Below the pieces are notes generated by a model, which was not told the origin of the DNA, ran no database searches, and saw only the letters and a list, made by a program, of their open reading frames with translations. A DNA stretch of 64,000 nucleotides from Pegoplata infirma (Eukaryota; Arthropoda; Insecta; Diptera; Anthomyiidae): contig OY992536.1 in the NCBI GenBank assembly GCA_963921195.1, positions 111,192,778 through 111,256,777 of the forward strand, read 5' to 3'. Both the position numbers and the translations under genes were made by a program. Shown here one piece after another: positions 32,333-42,200 of the stretch (position 1 is the first letter of the stretch; the number at the start of each line of letters is the position of its first letter).

Positions 32333-33257
32333 AGGAACAGAACAAGCCCGGCACGACTTTTTCCATACGATTTGACAGTTAAAAACCGTGACCGGCACGG
32401 CAAAAAATTAAAACTTATTTTATTTGTTCTCCGGATTCTCTCAATCTCCCTCCCTCTCACACTCCAGGGTTGCCGCATTTTCACAACAATTTTTAATTTT
32501 TTCATTCACAATGGTGTAACAAACGTACAGTAGTGCCAACTTAATCACATTGACTATGTGATAAGCGATTTTTTTCCGTAAAATTACTCTTATATTATTA
32601 AAAGTTGGCACCACTGAACATACAAATGACATTTTTTGCCGTCGCCGTCCCCCGTCATTGTTTTGGGCCTATATTCACCGGCAACGGCAACCGTCCCCCG
32701 TGCCGTGCTTGTTCTGTTTCTACCTAAAAACCGTGACCGGCACGACAAAAAATTAAAACTTATTTTATTTTATCTCCGGGTCACAGACTAATACAGACTC
32801 GACATAAGTGACAGGTGTCAAAAAAGTATTCTTTAACCATATGGTTAATATTTTAAAATTATTCTACGAATTAGGTTAGAAAGAGAAAACTGATATAACG
32901 CGCCATAAGAAAAATGGATGCCAGATCGGTTTTTGTTGTTTCACTCACTCCTAAGTCGTAGAAAGTGTTGCCATGTTAGCGTAAAACAGACTAAAAACCG
33001 CTGTGTTTTCTCCCAAAATCGCTTAGTTTTTCCCCATTTTTTCTTATAAAACTCTACTGTCGAGTCTGTATTTAGTCTGTGTCCGGGTTCTCTCAATCTC
33101 CCTCCCTCTCACACTCCAGGGCTGCCGCATTTTCACAACAATTTTTTATTTTTTCATTCACAATGGTGTAACAAACGTACAGTAGTGCCAACTTAATCAC
33201 ATTGATTTTTTTCCGTAAAATTACTCTAATTTTATTAAAAGTTAGCACCACTGAACA
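32333..33257. repeat. Tandem pair of repeat KK, second copy split
   Basis: AAAACCGTGACCGGCACG followed by TTGCCGCATTTTCACAACAA occurs at 32380-32710 and again at 32727-33257. The second copy is interrupted by E3 and then by the 10.7 kb N3 nest, and continues at 43975-44065. The borders show inverted AACAGAACAAGC-type ends. Confidence 0.7.
32782..33081. mobile_element. P-like MITE family E, copy 3
   Basis: 300 bp, with 7-bp duplication TCCGGGT (32775-32781, 33082-33088) that also splits repeat KK. Confidence 0.9.
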
Positions 33258-34285
33258 CACTCAACCAAAAATCATTGTATTCCCAAAGAAAATCGCTGTA
33301 AATTCAACAGAAATCATTGTTGATTTTGACCCTACAAATATTTATGTTGATTTCAATAAAAATTGTTGTCAGTTTTTGTAAAAGTTGATCAACTCGTTTT
33401 TTTGTAATCAACTCGTATTTTTTGTAAACTCAACTCATATTTTTCTTGATTAAAAAAAAGCTAGTTGTTATTTGTAAATATTCTTTTATTAAGTATAAGA
33501 GAATAATCACAATTGGAGCGTAGACTTGCCACCTTTTGAAATTTCCAAAACGGGACACCACTAAAAAACATAAAAAAATTCCAAAAAAAAAACGACGTCT
33601 CAAAATTTCTATGACGTCTCAAAATTGAGAAACTTTTGGTAAAGGACTTAGATTCAGGACATCAACCTTTATTTATCATATGTTACACTTTAACACAAGT
33701 TGCACCGTTTTTCTGTAGCATCCAATAACATGAAAATCTTATTATCTCAAAAACCCCACTAATGATTTTTTCAAATTGGGCTTAAAATGTTTGTACGGGT
33801 GCCAACTAACATAATCTGCAATAAAATTTCATATGCAGCGAACTTTTAGTTAAACTTGTTCTACCACACCGTGATCTGGTTGAAATTTGCAATACCTTTT
33901 TGTTCTATTTTTCCGATGATCTTTTTCTGTTCATTTTCCTATGAAAAATTTAACAGTTTTAACATTTGTGCAATTTTATTGGAAAGAATTTTAACTAAAA
34001 TAATAAAAAAAATACCTCTACAAAAAATAACGCTCTGTTAAAATTTTTCAATTTTTTATATTTCAATTCAATTTGTTTATTTTTATAATATTAATACTAT
34101 TTACATTTGTTATTTTAATTACAAAGAGTTTAGGAACAACTTTCCTTTTCTACTTAGACTTTAATTTAAATGTAATTTTTATATATGTTTATGTACAATA
34201 AAATTTTATTGGGGAGGGAAAAATTTACAAAAACCTTTATGAAACGGTGGTATAAGATAAAAAGTTAAAAGTTAGGTGCTAAAAA

Positions 34286-36949
34286 CTAAGATGAAATTAA
34301 TTCATTAATATGGGCAAATGTGGAAAATTGGCATCTTCTGTTGAAATTATCTGTCACTCTGTTTATTTTGTCACAGACGAGTTCGATGTTAGCAAGTGCA
34401 TGTAAACGGCGGGTTGAATAATGCCAGGGCAGTTTAAAAATCATTTTAAGTAATTTGTTTTGAGCTATCTGAAGCTTACTTAAATGACATTTTGCAGAAG
34501 TACACCATACTGGAGCACAGTAGAACATTATAGGGTGGAATATTGCTTTGAAAATAAGTTGTTTGTTTTCAATATTTAACTCAGAATTTCTGTTTATAAG
34601 TGGATACAACATTCGCGTTATTTTGTTAATTTTGTCCACTAAATAGGGTATGTGTTCGTTAAAATTTAATTTATTATCAAGGATAACACCAAGATATTTT
34701 ACTTTGCTTTCCCAGGGAATGTTGTGGTTCATAAATCGGATAGGACTTTGTGGGATGAAACATTCTTTTCGCCTCCTTGTAAAGTAAATGGCTTGTGTTT
34801 TTTCAGGGTTGACTAAAATGTTCCATTTGTTGAAGTAATTATTTAACTCGGTTAAGGCTATGTACAGATTACTGATGATACTAGTTGGATATGTGCCACA
34901 ACTAAGTATTGATGTATCATCAGCAAAAATCGAAGTGGTGCAATTTGAGAAACATGGAATGTCTGAAGTAAAAATATTATAAAGTATGGGTGATAGGCAT
35001 GACCCTTGAGGACAGCCAGCTGTTACATTCATTTGTTGCGAACAGGTTTTACCTAGGTAGACCCTGAATGACCTGTTTTGGAGAAAACTTTGAATTATTT
35101 TTATAATTTCTAGTGGAAAGTTGAATTTTTTTAATTTATAAATGAGTCCATCGTGCCAGACAGAGTCGAAAGCAGCTTTGATGTCCAGAAGAACCATTGC
35201 TGTTGATTTACCAGTTTGAAAATTTTGTTTAACCAATTTCCTAATGTTTAATAAGGGTTGACAAGTATTATGTTCTCTTCTGAATCCATATTGTTGCGGA
35301 GGAAGTATATCGTTTGTTTCAATAAAACAGGTCATTTTATCCTTGATTATTCTTTCCAATATTTTGCTTAACGAGGAAAGTAAACTTATTGGCCTATAAG
35401 AGAGTGGAGAGTCAGCAGACTTATTTGGCTTTGGTATTGCAATTGTTTTTGACATTTTCCATGCGTTAGGGAAGTAGCAAAGTTTAAGGCATGCATTGAA
35501 AAGTGAGGTAAGAAACTTTATAGCTTTCTTAGGTAAATTTTTCAAACATTTGTTGTTTATTTCATCTAAACCGGGCGATTTTTTATTTTTCAATTTCTTG
35601 ATAATATCGACAATTTTATCACTGGTTACCAAATATGAAATTGGGGGATTTATGACTGTAGATTTAACTAGATGTGCAACATGTTCCACTTCGGAGACCG
35701 TAGAAGCATCGCTTAGATTAGTAGAGATTTCGTGATTTGTTTTGAAGTTTTGAGCTAAAGCATCACTCTTTTGCTGCTGTGTAAAATAAACCTCATTATT
35801 ATGTTTTAATATTGGAATAGACTTAGATCTCTTCCTTAAGACTTTTGAGACTTTCCAAAATGGAGAAGAAGCTTTATCTAGTGTGGACAGCATATTGTTC
35901 CATGAACGATTTCTAAAAATATTTATTTCATTTGTTATTTCTTTATTTAATCTGGCCACCTGTTGATGATCGTAGGTATCTCTATATCTTTTCCAATTTC
36001 GCCTGTAAACGTTTCTCAATTGTATCATTATTTTGATGTTGTTTGGCAGTGATTTTGAACAAGGTGAAGTTCTACGTTTAGGTACACTGGTTTCTATTGC
36101 TATTTTTACACTATCATTGAAGGCATTAATCATATTGTCGATCTGTAAAGTGTTGGTAATATCACTAAAATCATTAAAAAAGTTGAGATTTGTATTTATA
36201 GAATTTGAAAATCGAGACCAGTTTGCTTTATTGAAATTGTAGTAGGTATCATTTACCATATCGCAGCTTAAGTTTATGACGCTGCTAATAGGAAGGTGGT
36301 CAGAGCTAAGGTCGTTTAACACTCTAGCAGCTGCCATATTGATAGATACGTTGGTTAGAAAAAAATCTAAAGTGGATGCTTGTTTGTTCGGGTCTGCAGG
36401 AATGTACGTATGTTCGTGGGGAAAAACTATTTGTGTTTGATTTAGTTGAAGTTTTCCGTATAGTAGATTTCCCCAACAGTTACTTCTTAAACAACCCCAG
36501 TAGCTGTGTCTGCAATTAAAATCGCCACCTAATATGTATTTATTATGTGAACTTGTAAGTTTACGAAGATCAGATGTAAAATTGTTTTTTTTGCTTTGGT
36601 CATTTCCTACCGAGCCACCCGGAAAATAACAGGAATAAATATTTATGAAACCATCACCAGTTAATATTTTAACCCCTATGTTTTCTATTACTGTTGTGTT
36701 TTGTATAGGTAATAGCTGATGGTTGATATTTTTCTTAATTAGAATGGCTACACCCCCTCCTCTGCCTTCTTGACGGTCGTATCTGTAGCAATAAAAATGT
36801 TGGTTTCTTATTGAAAATTTACTGTTAAGCCATGTTTCACACAGGAGGCATATATCAACATTATTTTTTTCCAAAAAATGGAATAGTTCATCTTTTTTAT
36901 AACGAACACCTCGAGCGTTCCATGATATAATTTTAATATTGTTATTCAT
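34286..36949 (-). CDS. Jockey ORF2: endonuclease and reverse transcriptase, 887 codons
   Basis: Nicks DNA and copies the element RNA at the target. The N-terminal APE endonuclease has ISWNARGV, CETWL, GGDFNCRHSYWG and SSDHLPI within residues 1-230. The reverse transcriptase (about residues 440-740) shows KSPGLDEINNK, YRPISLLSSLSKILE, LLDIKAAFDSVWHDG, GCPQGSCLSPILYN and catalytic FADD, the jockey-type form of YxDD. The C-terminus is a short Cys-poor thumb region with no RNase H. The start ATG overlaps the ORF1 stop as ATGA at 36946-36949, so translation probably depends on termination-reinitiation after ORF1. No stops or shifts. Confidence 0.93.
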   Translation of the reverse strand: MNNNIKIISWNARGVRYKKDELFHFLEKNNVDICLLCETWLNSKFSIRNQHFYCYRYDRQEGRGGGVAILIKKNINHQLLPIQNTTVIENIGVKILTGDGFINIYSCYFPGGSVGNDQSKKNNFTSDLRKLTSSHNKYILGGDFNCRHSYWGCLRSNCWGNLLYGKLQLNQTQIVFPHEHTYIPADPNKQASTLDFFLTNVSINMAAARVLNDLSSDHLPISSVINLSCDMVNDTYYNFNKANWSRFSNSINTNLNFFNDFSDITNTLQIDNMINAFNDSVKIAIETSVPKRRTSPCSKSLPNNIKIMIQLRNVYRRNWKRYRDTYDHQQVARLNKEITNEINIFRNRSWNNMLSTLDKASSPFWKVSKVLRKRSKSIPILKHNNEVYFTQQQKSDALAQNFKTNHEISTNLSDASTVSEVEHVAHLVKSTVINPPISYLVTSDKIVDIIKKLKNKKSPGLDEINNKCLKNLPKKAIKFLTSLFNACLKLCYFPNAWKMSKTIAIPKPNKSADSPLSYRPISLLSSLSKILERIIKDKMTCFIETNDILPPQQYGFRREHNTCQPLLNIRKLVKQNFQTGKSTAMVLLDIKAAFDSVWHDGLIYKLKKFNFPLEIIKIIQSFLQNRSFRVYLGKTCSQQMNVTAGCPQGSCLSPILYNIFTSDIPCFSNCTTSIFADDTSILSCGTYPTSIISNLYIALTELNNYFNKWNILVNPEKTQAIYFTRRRKECFIPQSPIRFMNHNIPWESKVKYLGVILDNKLNFNEHIPYLVDKINKITRMLYPLINRNSELNIENKQLIFKAIFHPIMFYCAPVWCTSAKCHLSKLQIAQNKLLKMIFKLPWHYSTRRLHALANIELVCDKINRVTDNFNRRCQFSTFAHINELISS

Positions 36950-38043
36950 TGGTATAGGAATTTACACGCAAGGTCTGTAACAACCTTGAACTGATCTTCA
37001 CGAGTTTTACAATTTCTAAGACTAGAAATAAGTTCAAAAGTGAGATTTTTTATCTCTTCGAAAGAAAACAGATTTCCATTAGTATTATTATTATTACTAT
37101 TAACATTAGAAGGGGTGTTTTGTGTGAATGGTTGGTTATATGCCATTCCATGAGGGGTAGGAGTTTCACTTTGATTTAAAACATTTGGAAAATTATTGTT
37201 GTAGTTGGAAGTGTTGTTATATGAACGACTTGCTTGCCTGGTTATTTTAGGTTGAGCACGACGCCTAATTTGCATATAGGTACCCCTGCTAGGGCAATCC
37301 GGAGAAAGAGCCTTATGTGCACCACTACAGTTTGCACACTTTTCAAAAGTTTCTTTACAGTCGGCGGTTTTATGTTCCCCCGCACAGTGAGCGCAAAACG
37401 ATTTAACTTTGCATCTTGAGGAACCGTGCCCAAACATTTGGCAATTATAACACTGAGTAATTTTTGATTTGTTTGGTTTTTGGTATTCCCATCTGACTTT
37501 GATGTAAGTAATGACCGAATAGTTTTCTCTTAATTCCTTTAAGGTAATAGACTTATGTTCGAAATAAGCAATGTAAATAACTTGTTCATTGTTGTTTTCT
37601 CGGACTTTTGTTACAATTTTAACATCGGTACATTTAAGACCCAATTCTATGAGTCTTAGTTTAACAACGTTTGGGTCCATTTTGTCCATACCTAAAAGTA
37701 CAGCTTTATAAGGCTTTTCATTTCTGGAAGCATAAGTAAAATATTCCAATTGAAATTTATTAGTTAACGCATCACAAACAGCATCAAAATCAATCTTATT
37801 GGCACAAAAAACTTTAAGCCCAATAGATATTTTGCGAATAGAATAATCCTTGATTTTTAATATTCTGCATACTTCATGAACTTGCTCTATTTTGCATTTC
37901 AATATGGTTATTGGTGGTATTATTACTTTAACAGCTGATTCGATAACAAGTTCGTCATCATGATCATCGATAGTTTGCAGAGGAGCAAAATAATTTTGAT
38001 TTGAAGTTCTCTGAGAACTGTTTATTTTTGTTTTTTTAGTCAT
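36946..38043 (-). CDS. Jockey ORF1 nucleic-acid-binding protein, 365 codons
   Basis: A Gag-like RNA-binding partner of ORF2. Residues 50-190 form the usual jockey/BS-type RRM-like and PRE_C2HC region (ISIGLKVFCANKIDFDAVCD, KAVLLGMDKMD, KVRWEYQKP). Three CCHC-type knuckles follow: CYNCQMFGHGSSRC, CAHCAGEHKTADC and CANCSGAHKALSPDC. The C-terminal third is N- and Q-rich and low complexity. The start at 38043 is the first ATG of the frame, about 190 bp inside the element. Intact. Confidence 0.9.
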   Translation of the reverse strand: MTKKTKINSSQRTSNQNYFAPLQTIDDHDDELVIESAVKVIIPPITILKCKIEQVHEVCRILKIKDYSIRKISIGLKVFCANKIDFDAVCDALTNKFQLEYFTYASRNEKPYKAVLLGMDKMDPNVVKLRLIELGLKCTDVKIVTKVRENNNEQVIYIAYFEHKSITLKELRENYSVITYIKVRWEYQKPNKSKITQCYNCQMFGHGSSRCKVKSFCAHCAGEHKTADCKETFEKCANCSGAHKALSPDCPSRGTYMQIRRRAQPKITRQASRSYNNTSNYNNNFPNVLNQSETPTPHGMAYNQPFTQNTPSNVNSNNNNTNGNLFSFEEIKNLTFELISSLRNCKTREDQFKVVTDLACKFLYQ

Positions 38044-39016
38044 GTTCTGCCTAGAAGAGGCAGTAACATCTTCAACACGACCGCGTTTAATTTTGTTAGT
38101 GTTTATTTTTTTTCTTATTTAAATATTGTTAAAAACAATAAAAAAAATAGCTGTATATTTTTTTTTTTTTATAAGAATACAAAAGAAATAGCGTGATTAA
38201 CGACTTTACACATCCAATGATAGTACAAGACCCTGTTAAAATTTTAATTCATTTGAAAACAGACAAATAAAATAAAAAAAATCAAAATTTTCTCAAAACG
38301 GGACAAATGGCGTCCCGTTCAGGGTATCGCCGGGACACGGGACACTCCACTCTAAAACTGGTCTGTCCCGACGAAAACTGGACGGTTGGCAAGTCTATTG
38401 GAGCGGGAAGCGGAAAAACGCAATTGTCCTCATAAAAATAGAATTGAATCTAGTTTGGCGGAAAAACGCGGCGGAATTTTGTTGTCATATAAAACGTATG
38501 TGAACAGTTGCGGAAAAACGCTTCCCGCTCCAATTGTGATTATTCTCTAAATCACAATATTTTTTAGAATTATCACCGGCTTTTTAAGCTGCAATATTTA
38601 AACAAGATTTTCACACACACTTCGTTTATTTATGTTATGCACTCGTAAGCCATTCTTCAGTTTTCTAATGACACCAAATCAAAAACCTTAAAAAAAAACA
38701 AAAAAAAATTATAATATATTATGAATACATAAAGTAACCAATGTATTTTATTACTTACCAAATATTTACAGATCAGAATCTGATCATCAGATTCTATTTT
38801 TATTTATTTTTAAAATCTTAAATATTTTTATAAGAAACAAGCACATAAAATTATTTTATAAGAGACAAACAAATTTCACATTGCAATGCATTGCTACCAA
38901 CTTGATAATACAAAATTGAACGAACAGGGTTGTTTTTTCTTTTTTGGTTTTATCTATTGAATTCTGTATAAGCGTTGTAAATAGTTGATTCAAATTTACT
39001 GATTATTCAACGATAT

Positions 39017-39210
39017 TTTTGTATTTTGGTTTTTTCTCGATTTATTTATAAAATTAACAAATTGAACAAAACAAGTATTTATAAAAAAAGTGATAGAATG
39101 AATGAAATTCCAAATCAAAGTAAATGACAAAATACAAATAAAATACATGATTGTCGATGAAGTTGTTTTCCGTAAAGTTGAATAATCACAAGTAGATTTC
39201 ATATATAACA
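39017..39210 (-). repeat. 3' LTR of the gypsy element
   Basis: Identical to 43682-43875. On the - strand it begins TGTTATATATGAAATC and ends in CCAAAATACA plus AAAA. AATAAA-type signals are present in both senses. Confidence 0.9.
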
Positions 39211-39233
39211 TTTATCTCTTCCTTCTTGAAACT
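39211..39233 (-). promoter_or_regulatory. Polypurine tract of the gypsy element
   Basis: On the - strand AAGAAGGAAGAGATAAA abuts the 3' LTR. It is the expected primer for plus-strand DNA synthesis and falls right after the gag-pol stop region. Confidence 0.75.
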
Positions 39234-42200
39234 CTATGGTGAAAACAAAACTCTAGGCTTCCGTGTTCTTGATGATCGCCGTGGTATTTGACCATGTTGT
39301 CCAGTTAATTTTTCTTCTGCATGATCTGAATTTTCTTCAAGCTGTGCTCGTGGTGTTTCAAATTCATCATCAGTTTCTCTTCCCCCCGTTGGACTGTTAA
39401 TAGTTTCTTCAATTACCGGAGTGCTGTTGCCTTCATTATTTGTCGGACTGTTGCTATTTTCCTCATTCGGTTGTTCATTGCTGACCATTTCTTCACTAGT
39501 GGAGCTATTTTTTTCGATTGGCTGCTCGTTAGTTGATGCCTCATCCCTATTTCTATTAGATTCACCTTGCGTATGTGCCACATTCGATGCCGGAGTCACA
39601 TTTCTTTCTAATTCCACATCAGGATAGATAACAGGATCTGCTACTCTTCTCATTTGCTTTCTTTCATAGACGCTGTTTGGTTCATCGGTGCCTTGCTTGT
39701 TAGTAATTGTTTTATTTCCCCCTCGAATCTGATCAACATGCCTCCTCAAAACTTTATTTTGAAATTGAATCTCGTAATGAATGTCACCCAACCGTTTCCT
39801 GATTGTACCCTGTAGCCACTTGCTTCCTCTTGGATTACCGGATAAGAAATAAATGGCATCATTCACATTGAATTCTCTAAACATTTGCCCCTTTTTCATT
39901 AATTGCTTAGCTGTTACTTTTGTAGAAACATTTTCTGGACGTACTAAATCCAAACGTGTGCGTAATTGACGTCCAAGAAAAAGTTTTGCAGGTGATACGC
40001 CAGTTGTAGCATGCGGTGCATTTTTATACTGTCTCAAGAATTCATTCAGATTTTGTTGCAAAGTTTGTCTTGTCGTACACATCGCCTTCAGGGCATTTTT
40101 CACTGTTTGCACGCTTCGTTCAGCCTGTCCGTTTGTTGATGGATGATATGGTGCTGTATACTTATGATACCTAACTCCAACTGATGTGAGGTAGTTGTTA
40201 AATTCGACCGAAGAAAAGTTGGTCCCGTTATCAGATACTATCATTACTGGTACCCCATAATCAGCAAAAACTTCATCAATAAGAGCGATGGTTGCCGCAG
40301 CATTCATTGACTTCGTTACTTTCACATCTAACCATTTGCTATACGCGTCGGTTACAATCAACAACATCATTCCTTCGAAAGGACCTGCATAATCTATATG
40401 CACACGTTCCCAAGGTCCTTTTGGGTATTCCCAGTGGTGATCAACATATTTTTTAGGTCGGTTAGCTACCATTGCACATTCACTGCAATCTTTTGCAATC
40501 GCTTCAATGTCTGAGTCTATTTTTGGCCAATATACAAACGAACGCGCCATACCTTTCATTTTAACCACTCCTAAATGTGCTGCATGTAAGTTTTGAAGGA
40601 TGTCCTTACGATATTTTGCAGGTATCACAACTCTGTGTTCAAATGTAAGGCAGTCTGCTGTCAGCTTATAGTTACATTCCGGCGACTTATATCCATTTTT
40701 GATTAAGCAATAACCTTTTTCTAGAATTGTTACAATTTTCCCAAGTTCTGGATTTTTTCGAGTTTCTTTAGCTATTTTTTCTGCTGTAACTGGGAGTTGG
40801 TTAATCTGTCTAATAATAAAGTTGTCAAATTCATCATATTCGGCTCTTGATTTAGAAACTTCTCTGTTGTGGTTAATTTGTACAACACTTGACCTCTTTG
40901 GTATTATCCGGGATAAGTAATCTGCATTGGCATTCTGTTTTGATGTTTTATAAACGATATCAAAATCAAAATTGCTAAGAAAATCAGCATAATTTGCCAT
41001 ACGCGAAATGCAAAGAACGGGGAGAGATTTGCTAGGATGTAGGATTTGAGTCAAGGGCTTATGATCCGTTATCAATGTCCAATGCCGGGCGTATAAGTAT
41101 TTAAAAAACTTTTGAACAGCCCAAATGATAGCCAACGCCTCTTTATCAATCTGCGAGTAACGTTGCTCTGTTCCACTCATCGTACGACTTGCGAAAGCAA
41201 TTGGTCTTTCCTTACCATTGCCCAGCCGGTGAGACAACACTGCACCTAACCCTGTTTTACTGGCATCCGTTGCTAACAATAGCGGAAGTTTTGAATCATA
41301 AGGCATTAACACCTGTGGCGACACTAGAATTTGTTTTATGTCGCTATACGCCGCATCTGCCCCAGTGTTCCAATAAAACTTTTTTGACTTAAGTATATCA
41401 CGCAGTGGTCTTTCACGAGTCGCCAGATCTGGAATAAAAGCACTGTAGTATGATGCTTTACCTAAAAACAACTGTAGCTCTTCCATCGTACTTGGCTTTG
41501 AAGCATTCAACACAGCCTCAATATGTTTGTTTGACTTGTGAATTCCCTTAGAATCAATAACATGTCCTAAGAACTCCACAGACGACGCCGCAAAAACACA
41601 CTTTGCCTTATTTAATTTAAGGCCACACTGTCGCATTCGAGCCAAAGTCAATTCTAAATTTTGCTGTAACTCATTGAAATCTTTTGCAAACAACAGTATA
41701 TCATCAAAGAAGTTGAGAACGTTTGGTAACCCCTGTAAAACTTCTTCCATTTTTCTTTGCCAAATTGCTGGGATGTTTGCCGCTCCGTAAACCGCGCGCG
41801 TTGGTTGTATAAGCCCGTGAGTAATCGTATTTAGCGTAAGAATGTGCGCAAATTCTTCATCAATGGTCAAATGAGTATACGCATCTGTCACATCCAAGTG
41901 AGCAAAAATGGTAGCACCTTTTATTTTATTGAACAAATCCTCTGCTTTTGGAATGGGATGTTCGTCGATTATCATTTGAGGATTGACCGTAGGTTTGTAG
42001 TTTCCTGTTATTCGTATTGCTCCATTCTTCTTGGTTACTACATGGGTTGTGGATGCCCATTCAGAAAACTCTACTTTCTTGTAAAACCCCGCTGCAATTT
42101 TTTTATCAATTTCTTTGGCATATGATTCCCTTAGCGCTAAAGGAACATCCCGTGGTCTAGCAAAAATGGGTCTTGCACTTGGCTTCATGTGTACCTTAAC

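Larger units (their letters stand above)
34048..38232 (-). mobile_element. Jockey-clade non-LTR retrotransposon, apparently intact
   Basis: About 4.19 kb on the - strand. CTGTTAAAATTTT flanks both sides (34035-34047, 38233-38245) as target duplication. A 5' UTR of about 190 bp, ORF1 with three zinc knuckles, ORF2 with endonuclease and RT, then a 3' UTR and a weak A-rich tail. No RNase H, as usual for jockey. Both ORFs are open, so this copy may be competent. Confidence 0.9.
33521..38397. mobile_element. hAT-like element P inside O
   Basis: Ends TAGACTTGCCACC and GGTTGGCAAGTCTA, with exact 8-bp duplication TTGGAGCG (33513-33520, 38398-38405). GGGACA/TGTCCC motifs repeat near both ends. No transposase ORF remains. 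It carries the jockey element. Confidence 0.85.
33499..38547. mobile_element. TAA-target element O inside N3
   Basis: Perfect TIRs GAGAATAATCACAATTGGAG and CTCCAATTGTGATTATTCTC with TAA duplication (33496-33498, 38548-38550). Uninterrupted N reads AAGTATAAATCACAAT here. Its own sequence is only about 170 bp, mostly the right part with GGCGGAAAAACGC motifs. Harbinger-like by its target. Confidence 0.85.
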
